DNA from: Thalassotalea insulae
Lineage (GTDB): Bacteria; Pseudomonadota; Gammaproteobacteria; Enterobacterales; Alteromonadaceae
Direction: 5' to 3'
Length of the DNA stretch: 64,000 bases
NCBI RefSeq assembly: GCF_030161395.1
Contig: NZ_BSST01000001.1
Location: 3,534,001 to 3,598,000 of the forward strand
The notes beneath the pieces were generated by a model. It was not told the DNA's origin. It was given only the letters and a program-made list of their open reading frames with translations, and ran no database searches. Positions 42,983-52,020 of this stretch are shown here, one piece after another; the first letter of the stretch is position 1, and every line of letters begins with the position of its first letter. Position numbers and translations under genes: made by a program.

Positions 42983-44911
42983 ATGTTTAATAATAAGAAT
43001 TTAACGAATATACCTGTAATTAGTCGTGCTTGCTGCTGGATGTTTATCGGCTTGTTTTTGGTATCTTGTTCAGTTTATAAGCCAGTCGTAGAGGATAAGT
43101 TGTTGTCAGCAACTCAGTCGCAAGCAAAGGATGTCTGCGTAGCAGCTGAGCAATCAGCTTCCATTCATTCGATATTAGCGGATAGTCAATTAGGTTGGGA
43201 TAAGTGTTTTAACCATAGCCCTGAACTTTTTCAAGCGGCGGTTAATCGACTATCGACACTGATAACGCTTAATGACAGAGAAAGTGTTGACCAGCTGAAT
43301 GCTGAATTGGATCATTTGTTTATCTATATACGGGGGTTTAGTTACTATGCGGAGCGAAAAGCTGTCGATAGTCAAACCTGGTTAGCATTAGATAAGCTAT
43401 TAGCGCGCTTAGCGAGAATGCCAGTTTTTTACCAGCAAACGGATACTGGGGCTCGACTGCGTGAACATTTTCTCGTTACTTTGTATCGCTTTTATTATCA
43501 AAAACCGTTAATTGAACAATTGCCGCAGCAGCTGCAAGTCGTGGTGAATATATTGGAGCAGCTTAATGTGACTGACACTAGATCAGTATTAAGTGAACAG
43601 GTGCAATATAGTCAGTTAGAGCTTTATCGAACCTTAGGTTTCATTGCTTATGAAGCGAGAGCCAATGACGAGCTCAAAGTGGCATTGTTAGCCAAGTTTG
43701 AACTGGCCAGTAAAGAGCAGATGACCTTATTGGAGTTAACAACCGCGCACTTTAAGCAATTAACGGACAATAACTGGCAGTTACATCATAGTCTATGGGT
43801 TTTAGCGTATTTTCATCAGCTGCTGGAAGAGCCGCAGCAACAAGCGCTTGATAAAACCGTACAAGATTTTTTATTTGAGAACATTGATGTACAACCCGTG
43901 GCTGCCAAGCGAAATTTTTCCGGTATTTATTTAGCAAATTCCTATCGTACGTTAGATGATTGTCAGCAAACTTTTGTCGAACGTTGTGATATTCCTGCTG
44001 TCGAGCAAGTATTACCAATAAATCATACATGCTCAGATAATTTGTTTATTCGGGCCACTAGCTTATCTCAGTCGCAACTGATGCAAGCTTGCCAGCTATT
44101 GCTTAAACAGCAAGATTTTTTTCATCAAAGCCTGAATACTGGTCAGCAAGCGGTTGCCAACGACTTTAATGACTCATTACGCGTGGTGATTTTTGATAAT
44201 TACAGTGATTATAATCGTTATGGTCAGCTCACTTTTAATATCAATACCAACAATGGCGGCATGTATATTGAAGGCACACCTAGCGACAGTGACAATCAGG
44301 CGACGTTTTATTCCTTTCAGGCGTTTTGGCAAAAGCCGGAATTTAGTGTTTGGAATTTAAATCACGAGTACGTTCATTATCTTGACGGGCGTTTTAACAA
44401 ATATGGCGGCTTTGGTCACTTTCCCAGTCATATTGTGTGGTGGACTGAAGGATTGGCAGAGTTTATCGCTAATGAAGCACATAACCCGAGAGCGTTTAAA
44501 TTATTAGCTGATACGCCAGCGGCAAAGTGGCCTGATCTCGCTAAGATATTTGCAACCACTTATCCCGATGGCAGTGATAGTGTTTATCGTTGGAGTTATC
44601 TGGCTCACTTGTTTTTATTTCAGCATTACCCAGAGAAAATGCGAGCATTGGCGGCCAATCTTAAAATTGATTTTTTTGACGGTTACCGGCGCTTATTGAC
44701 TGACATTGAGCAGCAATATTCCAGCGAATTTAAATTATGGCTAATTCAGCAATTGGCTCGTCAGCAAACGCTTAACGTTGGCAATAGTGTTGAAGCTGAA
44801 TCAGCTAAAGGTACGGTTAAGAAGATGAATCGTTACTGGTATCGCAGCTATTTACAGCCTGCGCATTTACCGCTGACTATACGGCATAATCATTTAATCA
44901 ATGTTAATTGA
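42983..44911 (+). CDS. Collagenase-like M9 peptidase, predicted lipoprotein
   Basis: A 642-residue exported protein. The N-terminus is a lipoprotein signal with lipobox LVSC at about Cys29. The peptidase zinc site is HEYVH (around residue 454) followed by YLDGRFNKYGGFG and the third ligand region WWTEGLAEFIA (about 477-487), the pattern of Vibrio-type M9A microbial collagenases. The helical N-terminal part (about 60-350) corresponds to the activator domain. No PKD or PPC collagen-binding domain follows, so it is a shorter, probably cell-anchored relative. Substrate collagen, gelatin or other proteins; unproven. Monocistronic. Confidence 0.82.
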   Translation: MFNNKNLTNIPVISRACCWMFIGLFLVSCSVYKPVVEDKLLSATQSQAKDVCVAAEQSASIHSILADSQLGWDKCFNHSPELFQAAVNRLSTLITLNDRESVDQLNAELDHLFIYIRGFSYYAERKAVDSQTWLALDKLLARLARMPVFYQQTDTGARLREHFLVTLYRFYYQKPLIEQLPQQLQVVVNILEQLNVTDTRSVLSEQVQYSQLELYRTLGFIAYEARANDELKVALLAKFELASKEQMTLLELTTAHFKQLTDNNWQLHHSLWVLAYFHQLLEEPQQQALDKTVQDFLFENIDVQPVAAKRNFSGIYLANSYRTLDDCQQTFVERCDIPAVEQVLPINHTCSDNLFIRATSLSQSQLMQACQLLLKQQDFFHQSLNTGQQAVANDFNDSLRVVIFDNYSDYNRYGQLTFNINTNNGGMYIEGTPSDSDNQATFYSFQAFWQKPEFSVWNLNHEYVHYLDGRFNKYGGFGHFPSHIVWWTEGLAEFIANEAHNPRAFKLLADTPAAKWPDLAKIFATTYPDGSDSVYRWSYLAHLFLFQHYPEKMRALAANLKIDFFDGYRRLLTDIEQQYSSEFKLWLIQQLARQQTLNVGNSVEAESAKGTVKKMNRYWYRSYLQPAHLPLTIRHNHLINVN

Positions 44912-44981
44912 TTGTTCTTTAGTCTTTTTTCTGACTAAGAGTTTGTTATGCTTGACGGATAATCCATAACAGGAAGCTGAA

Positions 44982-46379
44982 GTGATAGAACTTTGGGTAG
45001 GCACCATCAATAGCTATTTATGGGGCAGTATTTTAATTTATTTGCTCACCGGTTGTGGCATCTGGTTCACCATTAGGTTGAAAGGACTGCAGTTTCGCCA
45101 GTTTTTCCATATGTTTTCGGTGCTCAAATCTAGCCGTAAAACGAATTCTCATGGTATTTCATCGTTTCAGGCGTTATGTACCACCTTGGCTGCACGAGTA
45201 GGTACAGGCAACTTAATGGGGGTGGCGGTTGCTATTTCATTAGGTGGTGCCGGAGCGGTGTTTTGGATGTGGTTGATCGCTTTAGTGGGAATGGCAACAG
45301 CATTTGCAGAAAGCGCACTCGGGCAACTTTATAAAGAAAAAGATGCCAATGGCAATTATCGAGGTGGACCAGCCTATTACATGAGTAAAGGGTTGAAAAG
45401 TAAAAAACTGGCAATTACCTTTTCACTCTGTTTATTTTTTGGCTATGGCTTTGTTTTTAGTTCGGTACAGGCTAATTCTATCACTGATGCGTTTTATGGC
45501 TCATATGGAATTGAGCCTCTGGTAACAGGCATTATTATTACGTTGCTTACTGCGGTTATCATTCTTGGTGGTTTAAAAAATATCGCCCGTTTTGCCGAAA
45601 TAACCGTACCCTTTATGGGATTGGCGTATGTGATTATTTGTTTGGTGGTACTGGCGATGAATATTGAGCTGTTGCCTGCCGTTATCAGTGATATTTTTGC
45701 TTCAGCCTTTGGTTTAAAAGAGGCGGGCAGTGGCTTAGTTGGTGCCGCTATCATTCAAGGGGTAAAGCGGGGGCTTTATTCCAATGAAGCTGGCATGGGC
45801 AGTGCACCTAACGCGGCTGCTGCTGCGGTACCTTATCCACCTCATCCAGTATCACAAGGCTATGTGCAAATGCTGGCGGTATTTTTTGATACGATAGTGA
45901 TTTGTTCGTGTACGGCATTTTTAATCTTATTGTTTGACGGACACCATGGCGACTTTCAGGGGATTCAGCTAACGCAGCAGGCGCTGGCGTATCAAGTGGG
46001 AGACTGGGGCCAGGATTTTATTACCTTTGCCATTTTATTGTTTGCTTTTACCTCAATTGTCGCAAACTTTGCCTATGCGGATAACAATCTAAAATACTTA
46101 AACTTAGATAATATGTTGGGGCATTGGTTTTTACGACTTGGTTTTTTGGCGATGCTAGTGTTTGGCTCGGTTGCTAGTTTACCAGAAGTGATCGCATTGG
46201 CAGATATGTCGATTGGCTTAATGACAGTGGTTAATGTCACTGCTTTGTTTTTATTAACGAACGTAGTGGTCAGTATCAGCAAAGATTATCATCAGCAGAA
46301 AAAGGCAAAGCAGCTGCCTTGTTATCAGCCCAGCGAACAGCAGCAAACTCAGTTTCATTTAACTAAAGGGATATGGTAA
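44982..46379 (+). CDS. Sodium:alanine symporter, AGCS family
   Basis: A 465-residue inner-membrane carrier of the alanine/glycine:cation symporter family, importing small amino acids with Na+. About 11 hydrophobic segments; family motifs are LAARVGTGNLMGVAVAI (about residues 68-84), GGPAYYMSKGL (about 128-138) and GLYSNEAGMGSAPNAAAAA (about 263-281). The start is GTG 44982 behind AGGAAGCTGAA. Its last seven bases overlap a TfoX-domain gene. Confidence 0.93.
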   Translation: MIELWVGTINSYLWGSILIYLLTGCGIWFTIRLKGLQFRQFFHMFSVLKSSRKTNSHGISSFQALCTTLAARVGTGNLMGVAVAISLGGAGAVFWMWLIALVGMATAFAESALGQLYKEKDANGNYRGGPAYYMSKGLKSKKLAITFSLCLFFGYGFVFSSVQANSITDAFYGSYGIEPLVTGIIITLLTAVIILGGLKNIARFAEITVPFMGLAYVIICLVVLAMNIELLPAVISDIFASAFGLKEAGSGLVGAAIIQGVKRGLYSNEAGMGSAPNAAAAAVPYPPHPVSQGYVQMLAVFFDTIVICSCTAFLILLFDGHHGDFQGIQLTQQALAYQVGDWGQDFITFAILLFAFTSIVANFAYADNNLKYLNLDNMLGHWFLRLGFLAMLVFGSVASLPEVIALADMSIGLMTVVNVTALFLLTNVVVSISKDYHQQKKAKQLPCYQPSEQQQTQFHLTKGIW

Positions 46380-46684
46380 GGCATATGGGGGAGCTCAGTC
46401 AGTTAAAGGGCTTAGGACTTAGTTCTGAAAAGCGTTTAAATGAGGTAGGGATTTTCACGCGTCAGCAATTGTCTGCATTAGGTGCGATTCATGTGTTTAT
46501 CACATTGGAGAAATACCATGGAAAAACGCCCAGTTTAAATTTTCTCTATGCGTTAGTGGGGGCCATTGAAGATATACCTTGGCAGCAAGTTGCCCAACAG
46601 GAAAGAGAGCGTTTATTGATTGAATTGGCTAGTGCGCGTGAGTTTAATGCCTTGTTGTTAAATGAAAGTGATGAGCAAAGATAA
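46373..46684 (+). CDS. TfoX/Sxy C-terminal domain protein
   Basis: A 103-residue protein consisting only of the helical C-terminal domain of the TfoX/Sxy competence regulator (LSQLKGLGLSSEKRLNEVGIF near the start, then HVFITLEKYHGKTPSLNFLYALVGAIEDIPW). The N-terminal TfoX domain is absent, and E. coli Sxy is twice as long (209 aa). Such stand-alone proteins resemble helix-hairpin-helix-type domains; their role is unknown and competence should not be assumed. The ATG overlaps the end of the alanine symporter gene by seven bases, so it is translated from the same transcript. Confidence 0.82.
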   Translation: MVRHMGELSQLKGLGLSSEKRLNEVGIFTRQQLSALGAIHVFITLEKYHGKTPSLNFLYALVGAIEDIPWQQVAQQERERLLIELASAREFNALLLNESDEQR

Positions 46685-46750
46685 ATATGCTAGTAAAACG
46701 ACTGGCTAATGTTAAATAATGACATTTTAAATAAATTACTCACAGTCATT

Positions 46751-46779
46751 TAGGCATAATCGATTTAGGCTGTTATAAT
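46751..46779 (+). promoter_or_regulatory. Promoter of the RhlE-type helicase gene
   Basis: TAGGCA (46751-46756) and, 17 bases on, an extended -10 TGTTATAAT (TATAAT at 46774-46779) lie about 40 bases before the GTG start. Confidence 0.55.
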
Positions 46780-46817
46780 CCGCGCCATTCAGTTATTTCA
46801 GGGTATTAGGTGTTGTT

Positions 46818-48134
46818 GTGAGTGTTGACTCGATAGGATTATCAGCCGATTTATTAAAAGCAGTAAAAGCGTGTGGATATAAAAATCTGACACCGATTCA
46901 GCAACGGGCGATTCCAGTTATTCGCCGAGGTGACGATGTGTTGGCCAGTGCGCAAACCGGCACAGGAAAAACTGCCGCCTTTACTTTGCCAATACTGGAT
47001 CAGCTAGCTGAAAAAGGCTCAGTTGGGCAGGTACAGGCACTGATCTTAACTCCTACCAGAGAGCTAGCGTTGCAGGTTAGCGAAAACATTCAGGCTTATA
47101 GCCAGTTTTTACCGTTAACGTCAGGCGTGATTTACGGCGGTGTTAATATGCCAGCACAAACCAAAATGCTAAAACAAGGCGTGGATATTTTGGTGGCAAC
47201 ACCAGGGCGCTTGTTGGAGCATGTAGTGTTGCGTCATGTGGATCTATCACAAGTGAAATTCTTAGTGTTAGATGAAGCGGATAGGATGCTCGACATGGGA
47301 TTTTTAACTGATGTTGAGCGGGTACTAGCGGCAATTAAGCATAAACATCAAACCCTGATGTTTTCGGCGACTTTTTCTAATAAAGTGAAAACGTTAGCTA
47401 AACAGATTCTTAATACTCCTCAAACCATAGAAGTGGCGAAACAAAATACGACTTCCGGTAAAGTGAAGCAGTCAGTTTATTGGGTGAGCGAGCAGCGTAA
47501 ACGAGAGTTACTCTCTGAGCTTATTGGTGTCAATAACTGGCAACAAGTATTAGTGTTTGCTGGTACGAAGGAAAGCGCAAATCAGCTGGCAAAAGAGCTG
47601 AAGCTTGATGGTATTAAGGCGGCACTATGTCATGGTGATAAATCACAGGGTGCAAGAAATAAAGCGTTAGCACAATTTGTTAATGGTGAAGTTCGGGTAT
47701 TAGTCGCCACTGATGTTGCTGCACGTGGATTAGATATCGATGATTTACCTTATGTAGTGAATTTTCATTTACCGTTTTTAGCGGAAGATTATGTCCACCG
47801 CATAGGTCGAACTGGACGAGCGGGTAAAAGCGGCACGGCAATTTCATTGGTCAGCCCGAAAGATGAAAAGTTTCTTGGTAATATTGAACAACTGATCGGA
47901 CGAAAATTTGATCGCATTGTCATGCCGGGCTATGAGTTTGATAGCCGGTTAGTGGAGCACCGTCAGCAAGGTTTAGATACGCCAGAGCAAAAAAACCGCT
48001 ACCAGGCAAACCGTGATAAAAATATCGCGATTGAGCATAAGCAAAAAGAAAAGTCAGCATTAAAACTTGCCAAAGGAAAGGCGAAAAAAGGCCTTAAGAG
48101 CAATGCTAAGGGAAAAAAAGCGAAACGCAAATAA
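46818..48134 (+). CDS. rhlE: DEAD-box RNA helicase, RhlE type
   Basis: A 438-residue ATP-dependent RNA helicase with all core motifs: Q motif (PIQQRAIPV), motif I AQTGTGKTAAF (about residues 46-56), PTRELALQV, TPGRLLEH, DEADRMLDMGF (about 151-161), SAT, and HRIGRTGRAGKSG (about 323-335). The C-terminus is short and very Lys-rich (about 395-438), an RNA-tethering tail. It probably acts in ribosome assembly or cold-dependent RNA unwinding. The start is GTG 46818; a TTG lies just upstream. Subfamily RhlE is judged by motif style. Confidence 0.9.
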   Translation: MSVDSIGLSADLLKAVKACGYKNLTPIQQRAIPVIRRGDDVLASAQTGTGKTAAFTLPILDQLAEKGSVGQVQALILTPTRELALQVSENIQAYSQFLPLTSGVIYGGVNMPAQTKMLKQGVDILVATPGRLLEHVVLRHVDLSQVKFLVLDEADRMLDMGFLTDVERVLAAIKHKHQTLMFSATFSNKVKTLAKQILNTPQTIEVAKQNTTSGKVKQSVYWVSEQRKRELLSELIGVNNWQQVLVFAGTKESANQLAKELKLDGIKAALCHGDKSQGARNKALAQFVNGEVRVLVATDVAARGLDIDDLPYVVNFHLPFLAEDYVHRIGRTGRAGKSGTAISLVSPKDEKFLGNIEQLIGRKFDRIVMPGYEFDSRLVEHRQQGLDTPEQKNRYQANRDKNIAIEHKQKEKSALKLAKGKAKKGLKSNAKGKKAKRK

Positions 48135-48171
48135 CCTATACATAAAAATAGTCTAGAGCTAAACAACCTAA

Positions 48172-48837
48172 ATGTCGTATCAAGCGATAGAAACACCTTT
48201 TCAATTTCGTTATTGCTGCTGGTTTTGTGGTGAGCCAGCAGCGAGTCATTTGGATTTTCCTCAGCCGGGTAATATTGTTTTAGATTGTCCTCATCCACCA
48301 TTATCGTTAAATACTTGTGCTGAGTGTTATCATTTGGCAGCTCGCTGTAAAGTAACATCGATCTGGCAGGTGCGAGAGCAAGTAAAACGTTTATTGTTTC
48401 AACGATATCAAAAAGATCTGGCTATCGGTATTAATTGGACTGAGCAAGAGTTGGCAAATAGTGAATTTGCAGGCGGTAATTTTGCTGGGTTTCAGCGCAG
48501 TGCCTGGATGATGTTTGAAATTGCTAAGGCGAGGGTAAATTTTTGCGGTTGGGCTTTGATCCTTGGTGGAATTAACATTGAAGATCTTAAGTGCAAGGAA
48601 AGTGAGCCATTTCAATTTGACGGTATTGAGTTTCCTTCGATCAACGATGCGGTGATTCATTACGCTAAAACCTTTGATTTAGATAAAGCGTTTTTTCTGC
48701 AGGTCACTGATATACTCGGCCAAGAAAAGTTTTCTCAAGCGGTGAGGTTTTGTCGCCTATTGGTCGGTTCTACACCAAATGAGCGTAAAGCTGCGCTTAA
48801 ACAGTTACGCTCAAATCTTAATGGTTATCCCATCTGA
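48172..48837 (+). CDS. Cys-rich protein of unknown function
   Basis: A 221-residue protein I do not recognise. The N-terminal 55 residues carry a probable zinc ribbon: CWFCGEP (residues 16-22), LDCPHP (about 37-42), TCAEC (about 48-52), with a further Cys nearby. The middle is a helical Trp/Phe-rich region (FQRSAWMMFEIAKARVNF near 118-135) and the end is helical and basic. It could be a nucleic-acid or protein-binding adaptor; nothing shows an enzyme active site. It starts 37 bases after the helicase gene and may be co-transcribed with it. Confidence 0.75.
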   Translation: MSYQAIETPFQFRYCCWFCGEPAASHLDFPQPGNIVLDCPHPPLSLNTCAECYHLAARCKVTSIWQVREQVKRLLFQRYQKDLAIGINWTEQELANSEFAGGNFAGFQRSAWMMFEIAKARVNFCGWALILGGINIEDLKCKESEPFQFDGIEFPSINDAVIHYAKTFDLDKAFFLQVTDILGQEKFSQAVRFCRLLVGSTPNERKAALKQLRSNLNGYPI

Positions 48838-48861
48838 ATTAAACATTCATTTCAATTGGTA

Positions 48862-49752
48862 TTAGACAATGTTTAGCGTGCGGTTTTCACTGATTTTATT
48901 TTGATACAGTAACTGATCAGTACGTTCAAAAAAGCTTTGTTCGCTATCAGCCCGATTCATTAAACTGGCGCCTAATGAGCAACTGACCTGATACTTAGAG
49001 AGCAAGCAACAGGCGTTAATCGCTTGATGAATACGCTCTTCGATAACTAACAATGAATTTTCATTGGCATCCTCAACCAATACGACAAATTCGTCACCAC
49101 CAAAGCGAAATAAGCTGTCAGAATCACGGACACTAGCGCGTAACGCATCGGCAAAGTGAAGCAAGATGTCGTCACCTATTTTGTGGCCATAGGTATCATT
49201 AATGGTTTTAAATTTATTTAAATCGCAGACTATCATACCGACTTTAGAATGTTGACGATTGGCATGGTGCATGGCGCGTTTAAGTTGCTGGTCGAAATAG
49301 CGGCGGTTACCTAATCCGGTTAAACCGTCTTGTAGCGCAAGTTGCATTGCTTTTTGATATTTAATCGCGTTATTTAACGGGTGTAGCAGTACCTGATGCA
49401 GCTGTTTAATAACTTTGTTATTACTAATGCTGATCGGCGCATTTAACGCATAAGTTAAGGTGCCGACATAATGATTATTAATTTTAAGCTCGTAACGACG
49501 CTCTTTTTTGCCCGCTTTGCTACCTCGAGCGGCAGCGCTGATCTCAGCTTGTTTAAAATACAGGCCAGAAAAGTCGACGTATTTAGCTGCTTCCAGAGCA
49601 AAGATGTTAAGTAGTACATTAAGTTCAAGACTGGTTTGTAATTGCTCGGATAACGCAAGTTTTCGATAATTATCCTGATGATCCTGAGTATCAAATACTC
49701 TAAACGCATTGAAATCGACAGAGGTGTTTTCAACTAAATTTAATGTTTGCAT
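48862..49752 (-). CDS. Diguanylate cyclase (GGDEF)
   Basis: A 296-residue soluble diguanylate cyclase. An N-terminal region (about 1-130) looks like a degenerate sensory domain, and the GGDEF domain follows (DGLTGLGNRRYFDQQ near 140, RFGGDEFVVL near 220). The active site is intact, and an RxxD inhibitory site (RDSD) sits five residues before it. The frame is open to 49791, but ATG 49752 with AAAAGGTGCCGCT upstream is the better start. No EAL or HD-GYP domain. It is convergent with the Cys-rich gene. Confidence 0.9.
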   Translation of the reverse strand: MQTLNLVENTSVDFNAFRVFDTQDHQDNYRKLALSEQLQTSLELNVLLNIFALEAAKYVDFSGLYFKQAEISAAARGSKAGKKERRYELKINNHYVGTLTYALNAPISISNNKVIKQLHQVLLHPLNNAIKYQKAMQLALQDGLTGLGNRRYFDQQLKRAMHHANRQHSKVGMIVCDLNKFKTINDTYGHKIGDDILLHFADALRASVRDSDSLFRFGGDEFVVLVEDANENSLLVIEERIHQAINACCLLSKYQVSCSLGASLMNRADSEQSFFERTDQLLYQNKISENRTLNIV

Positions 49753-49898
49753 AGCGGCACCTTTTAAAATACTACAGCATTTACAAAGCAAAAAATGTAC
49801 CTATAAAAAATATCGCTATGATTACAATGGGATAGAGGGGAACTCAGTAACAATAACGGCTAGAGGCGGCATTGTAATGTCATATGTCATAAAATTGT

Positions 49899-49937
49899 CG
49901 GCAAGTGTTTGCCGGTTTGTTTTGACTAAAATAGTCA
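49899..49937 (+). promoter_or_regulatory. Two hairpins in the leader of the Kef-type antiporter gene
   Basis: CGGCAA-GTGT-TTGCCG (49899-49914) is followed by GTTTGTTTT, and then by a second hairpin TGACTA-AAA-TAGTCA (49923-49937). No plus-strand gene lies upstream that would need a terminator, so they may structure the 5' leader of the antiporter transcript. The rest of this 298-bp gap shows nothing recognisable. Confidence 0.35.
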
Positions 49938-50050
49938 GCTAATCAATAGTCAAATAGGGATCAGTTAAAACTTTTTTCCTAAATTACCTGCAGGCAATAT
50001 ATACTAAAATCATAGCAACCATTTTACTCATTAATTTTATTAGGTTTTTT

Positions 50051-52018
50051 GTGACAGATTACGTAGAAATTCTCGCTATTCTTACCAGTGCCGTATTGAT
50101 TGTTTGGTTATTTAGAAAGCTGCATTTACCGGCGATTTTAGCTTATTTAGTCGCTGGGATGTTGGTTGGCGAACATGGCTTAGCGTTAACCCATGAAAGT
50201 GTTGACTATGAGCATTTTGCTGAGCTTGGCATTGTTTTTTTACTGTTTACTCTGGGGTTGGAGTTTTCATTACCAAAACTCATGGCAATGCGTCACTTAG
50301 TGGTTGCGGTTGGTAGTTTGCAGGTCGGGATCTCTATGTTGATCTTTATGAGCATAGCGTTATTTTTAGGACAAAGTTTTGCCAGTGCCATCGTAATAGG
50401 AGGGATTCTAGCGCTATCTTCTACCGCAATTGTTATCAGGCAGCTGAGTGAAAGCGGGGCGATGAAGCGAAAGTCGGGACAAATTTCGGTCGCGGTTTTA
50501 CTGTTTCAAGACGTTGCTGTGGTGCCACTTTTGATCATTATTCCGATGTTCGCGGAGCAAAGTGATACGTCCATGGTACTGGAGTTGTTATTGGCTTTGG
50601 TAAAAGGTGTCTTTGTTGTCGGCATTTTATTGTCAGTGGGGAAGTGGGTACTACCTAGGATATTTAATTTAGTTGCTCAGGTTCGAACGGATGAACTGTT
50701 TGTTTTAACTACCTTGTTAGTCACATTAGTGGCGGCGGCGTTAACCCAATGGTTTGGCTTGTCTATGGCATTAGGGGCGTTTTTAGCTGGAATGATGTTA
50801 GGGGAAAGTCAGTATAAACACCAGCTAGAAGCAGATATTCGCCCTTATCGTGATATTTTACTGGGCTTATTTTTTGTCACTGTCGGCATGAAATTAAATC
50901 TTGCGTTACTACTTTCTTCTCCATTGCTGGTATTGGCATTATTAGTTAGCTTTATGCTGATTAAAATCTTAGTGCTCAAGTTTCTGGTGGTACGTGCCGG
51001 AGAGCAAACTAAAGATGCTTGGGCATCGGCAATCATGTTGGCGCAAATGGGGGAGTTTGGTTTTGTCTTAATTGCCTTGGCAAGCCAAGTGAATGTTTTA
51101 CCACTTGATATTGCTTCTTTGTTATTAGGTGCAGGTGTTATTAGTATGGCAATTACACCATTTATGGTAGAGCACGCCCGTCAATGGGGAGTTTGGCTTA
51201 GTAAGGAAGAGCAACAAAATACTGATGAGCTGTCGCAGTTGCCGAGCCAAAATGAACTTAATGATCATGTTATTATTTGTGGTTTTGGCCGTATTGGTCA
51301 AACAGTCAGCCGTTTTTTAAAACAAGAGTCAATCGATTTTGTCGCGATAGATATCGATCCATTAAGAACCACCAAAGCGCGGGAAGCGGGAGAAAATGTA
51401 TTATTTGGCTCTTCTCGCAAAACCGAGTTATTGGAAGCGGCAAAGTTATCTAAAGCTAAGTTAGTGGTGATCGCTTTTGGTGAAGATAAGCAGTCGATTG
51501 AAGTGATCCAAAAAGTGCGCTCTTTAGCGCCTGATGTTCCTATTTTAGTGAGAACGCGCAACGATGATAATCTGGAACGTTTACAGCTAGCCGGTGCTAA
51601 TCAAGTGGTACCTGAAAGCCTTGAAGGGAGCTTAATGTTAGTGTCTCAAGTGTTATCTCTTTCCGGGATCCCTTTTTCAAAAATTGTTAAGCGGGTGCAG
51701 AAAGAGCGGAAAAGTCATTATAGTCATTTACATGGTTTTTTTCAGGGGGAGCATACTGACATGAGCCCAGAAGCTATAGAACGGATAGAGTTTGCTAATG
51801 CGGTGTTATTAACGGATGACTCTTTTGCGGTTGGCCACAGTATTGCAGCATTAAATTTAACAGCACGGCGTGTCACGGTTGTGAGTTTAAAACGTGATAA
51901 TAGCGAAACAGAAGAACCGCCATTAGATACTGTGCTCCAAGCGCAGGATACGTTAGTTATTCGCGGTAAACCACGCCGTGTAGAACGGGTAGAACGCTAC
52001 TTGCAAGAAGGTCGATAA
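50051..52018 (+). CDS. Kef-type monovalent cation:proton antiporter (CPA2) with RCK domain
   Basis: A 655-residue transporter: about 12 membrane helices (residues 1-380) of the CPA2 Na+/H+ exchanger type (FLLFTLGLEFSLPKLMA, ALSSTAIVIRQLSE, MAQMGEFGFVLIALA), then a TrkA-N/RCK domain that binds NAD or nucleotide (HVIICGFGRIGQ near 403) and a TrkA-C domain (about 570-650). It resembles KefB/KefC/YbaL, K+ or Na+ efflux systems gated by ligands, but the ancillary KefF/KefG gene is not adjacent. The start is GTG 50051. Its stop is 2 bases from the stop of the convergent patatin gene. Confidence 0.9.
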   Translation: MTDYVEILAILTSAVLIVWLFRKLHLPAILAYLVAGMLVGEHGLALTHESVDYEHFAELGIVFLLFTLGLEFSLPKLMAMRHLVVAVGSLQVGISMLIFMSIALFLGQSFASAIVIGGILALSSTAIVIRQLSESGAMKRKSGQISVAVLLFQDVAVVPLLIIIPMFAEQSDTSMVLELLLALVKGVFVVGILLSVGKWVLPRIFNLVAQVRTDELFVLTTLLVTLVAAALTQWFGLSMALGAFLAGMMLGESQYKHQLEADIRPYRDILLGLFFVTVGMKLNLALLLSSPLLVLALLVSFMLIKILVLKFLVVRAGEQTKDAWASAIMLAQMGEFGFVLIALASQVNVLPLDIASLLLGAGVISMAITPFMVEHARQWGVWLSKEEQQNTDELSQLPSQNELNDHVIICGFGRIGQTVSRFLKQESIDFVAIDIDPLRTTKAREAGENVLFGSSRKTELLEAAKLSKAKLVVIAFGEDKQSIEVIQKVRSLAPDVPILVRTRNDDNLERLQLAGANQVVPESLEGSLMLVSQVLSLSGIPFSKIVKRVQKERKSHYSHLHGFFQGEHTDMSPEAIERIEFANAVLLTDDSFAVGHSIAALNLTARRVTVVSLKRDNSETEEPPLDTVLQAQDTLVIRGKPRRVERVERYLQEGR

Positions 52019-52020
52019 AT

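Noticed and set aside
49709..49942. 77-codon open frame upstream of the antiporter
   Set aside because: Overlaps the start of the GGDEF gene in antisense and has no coding character; its end contains the leader hairpins.
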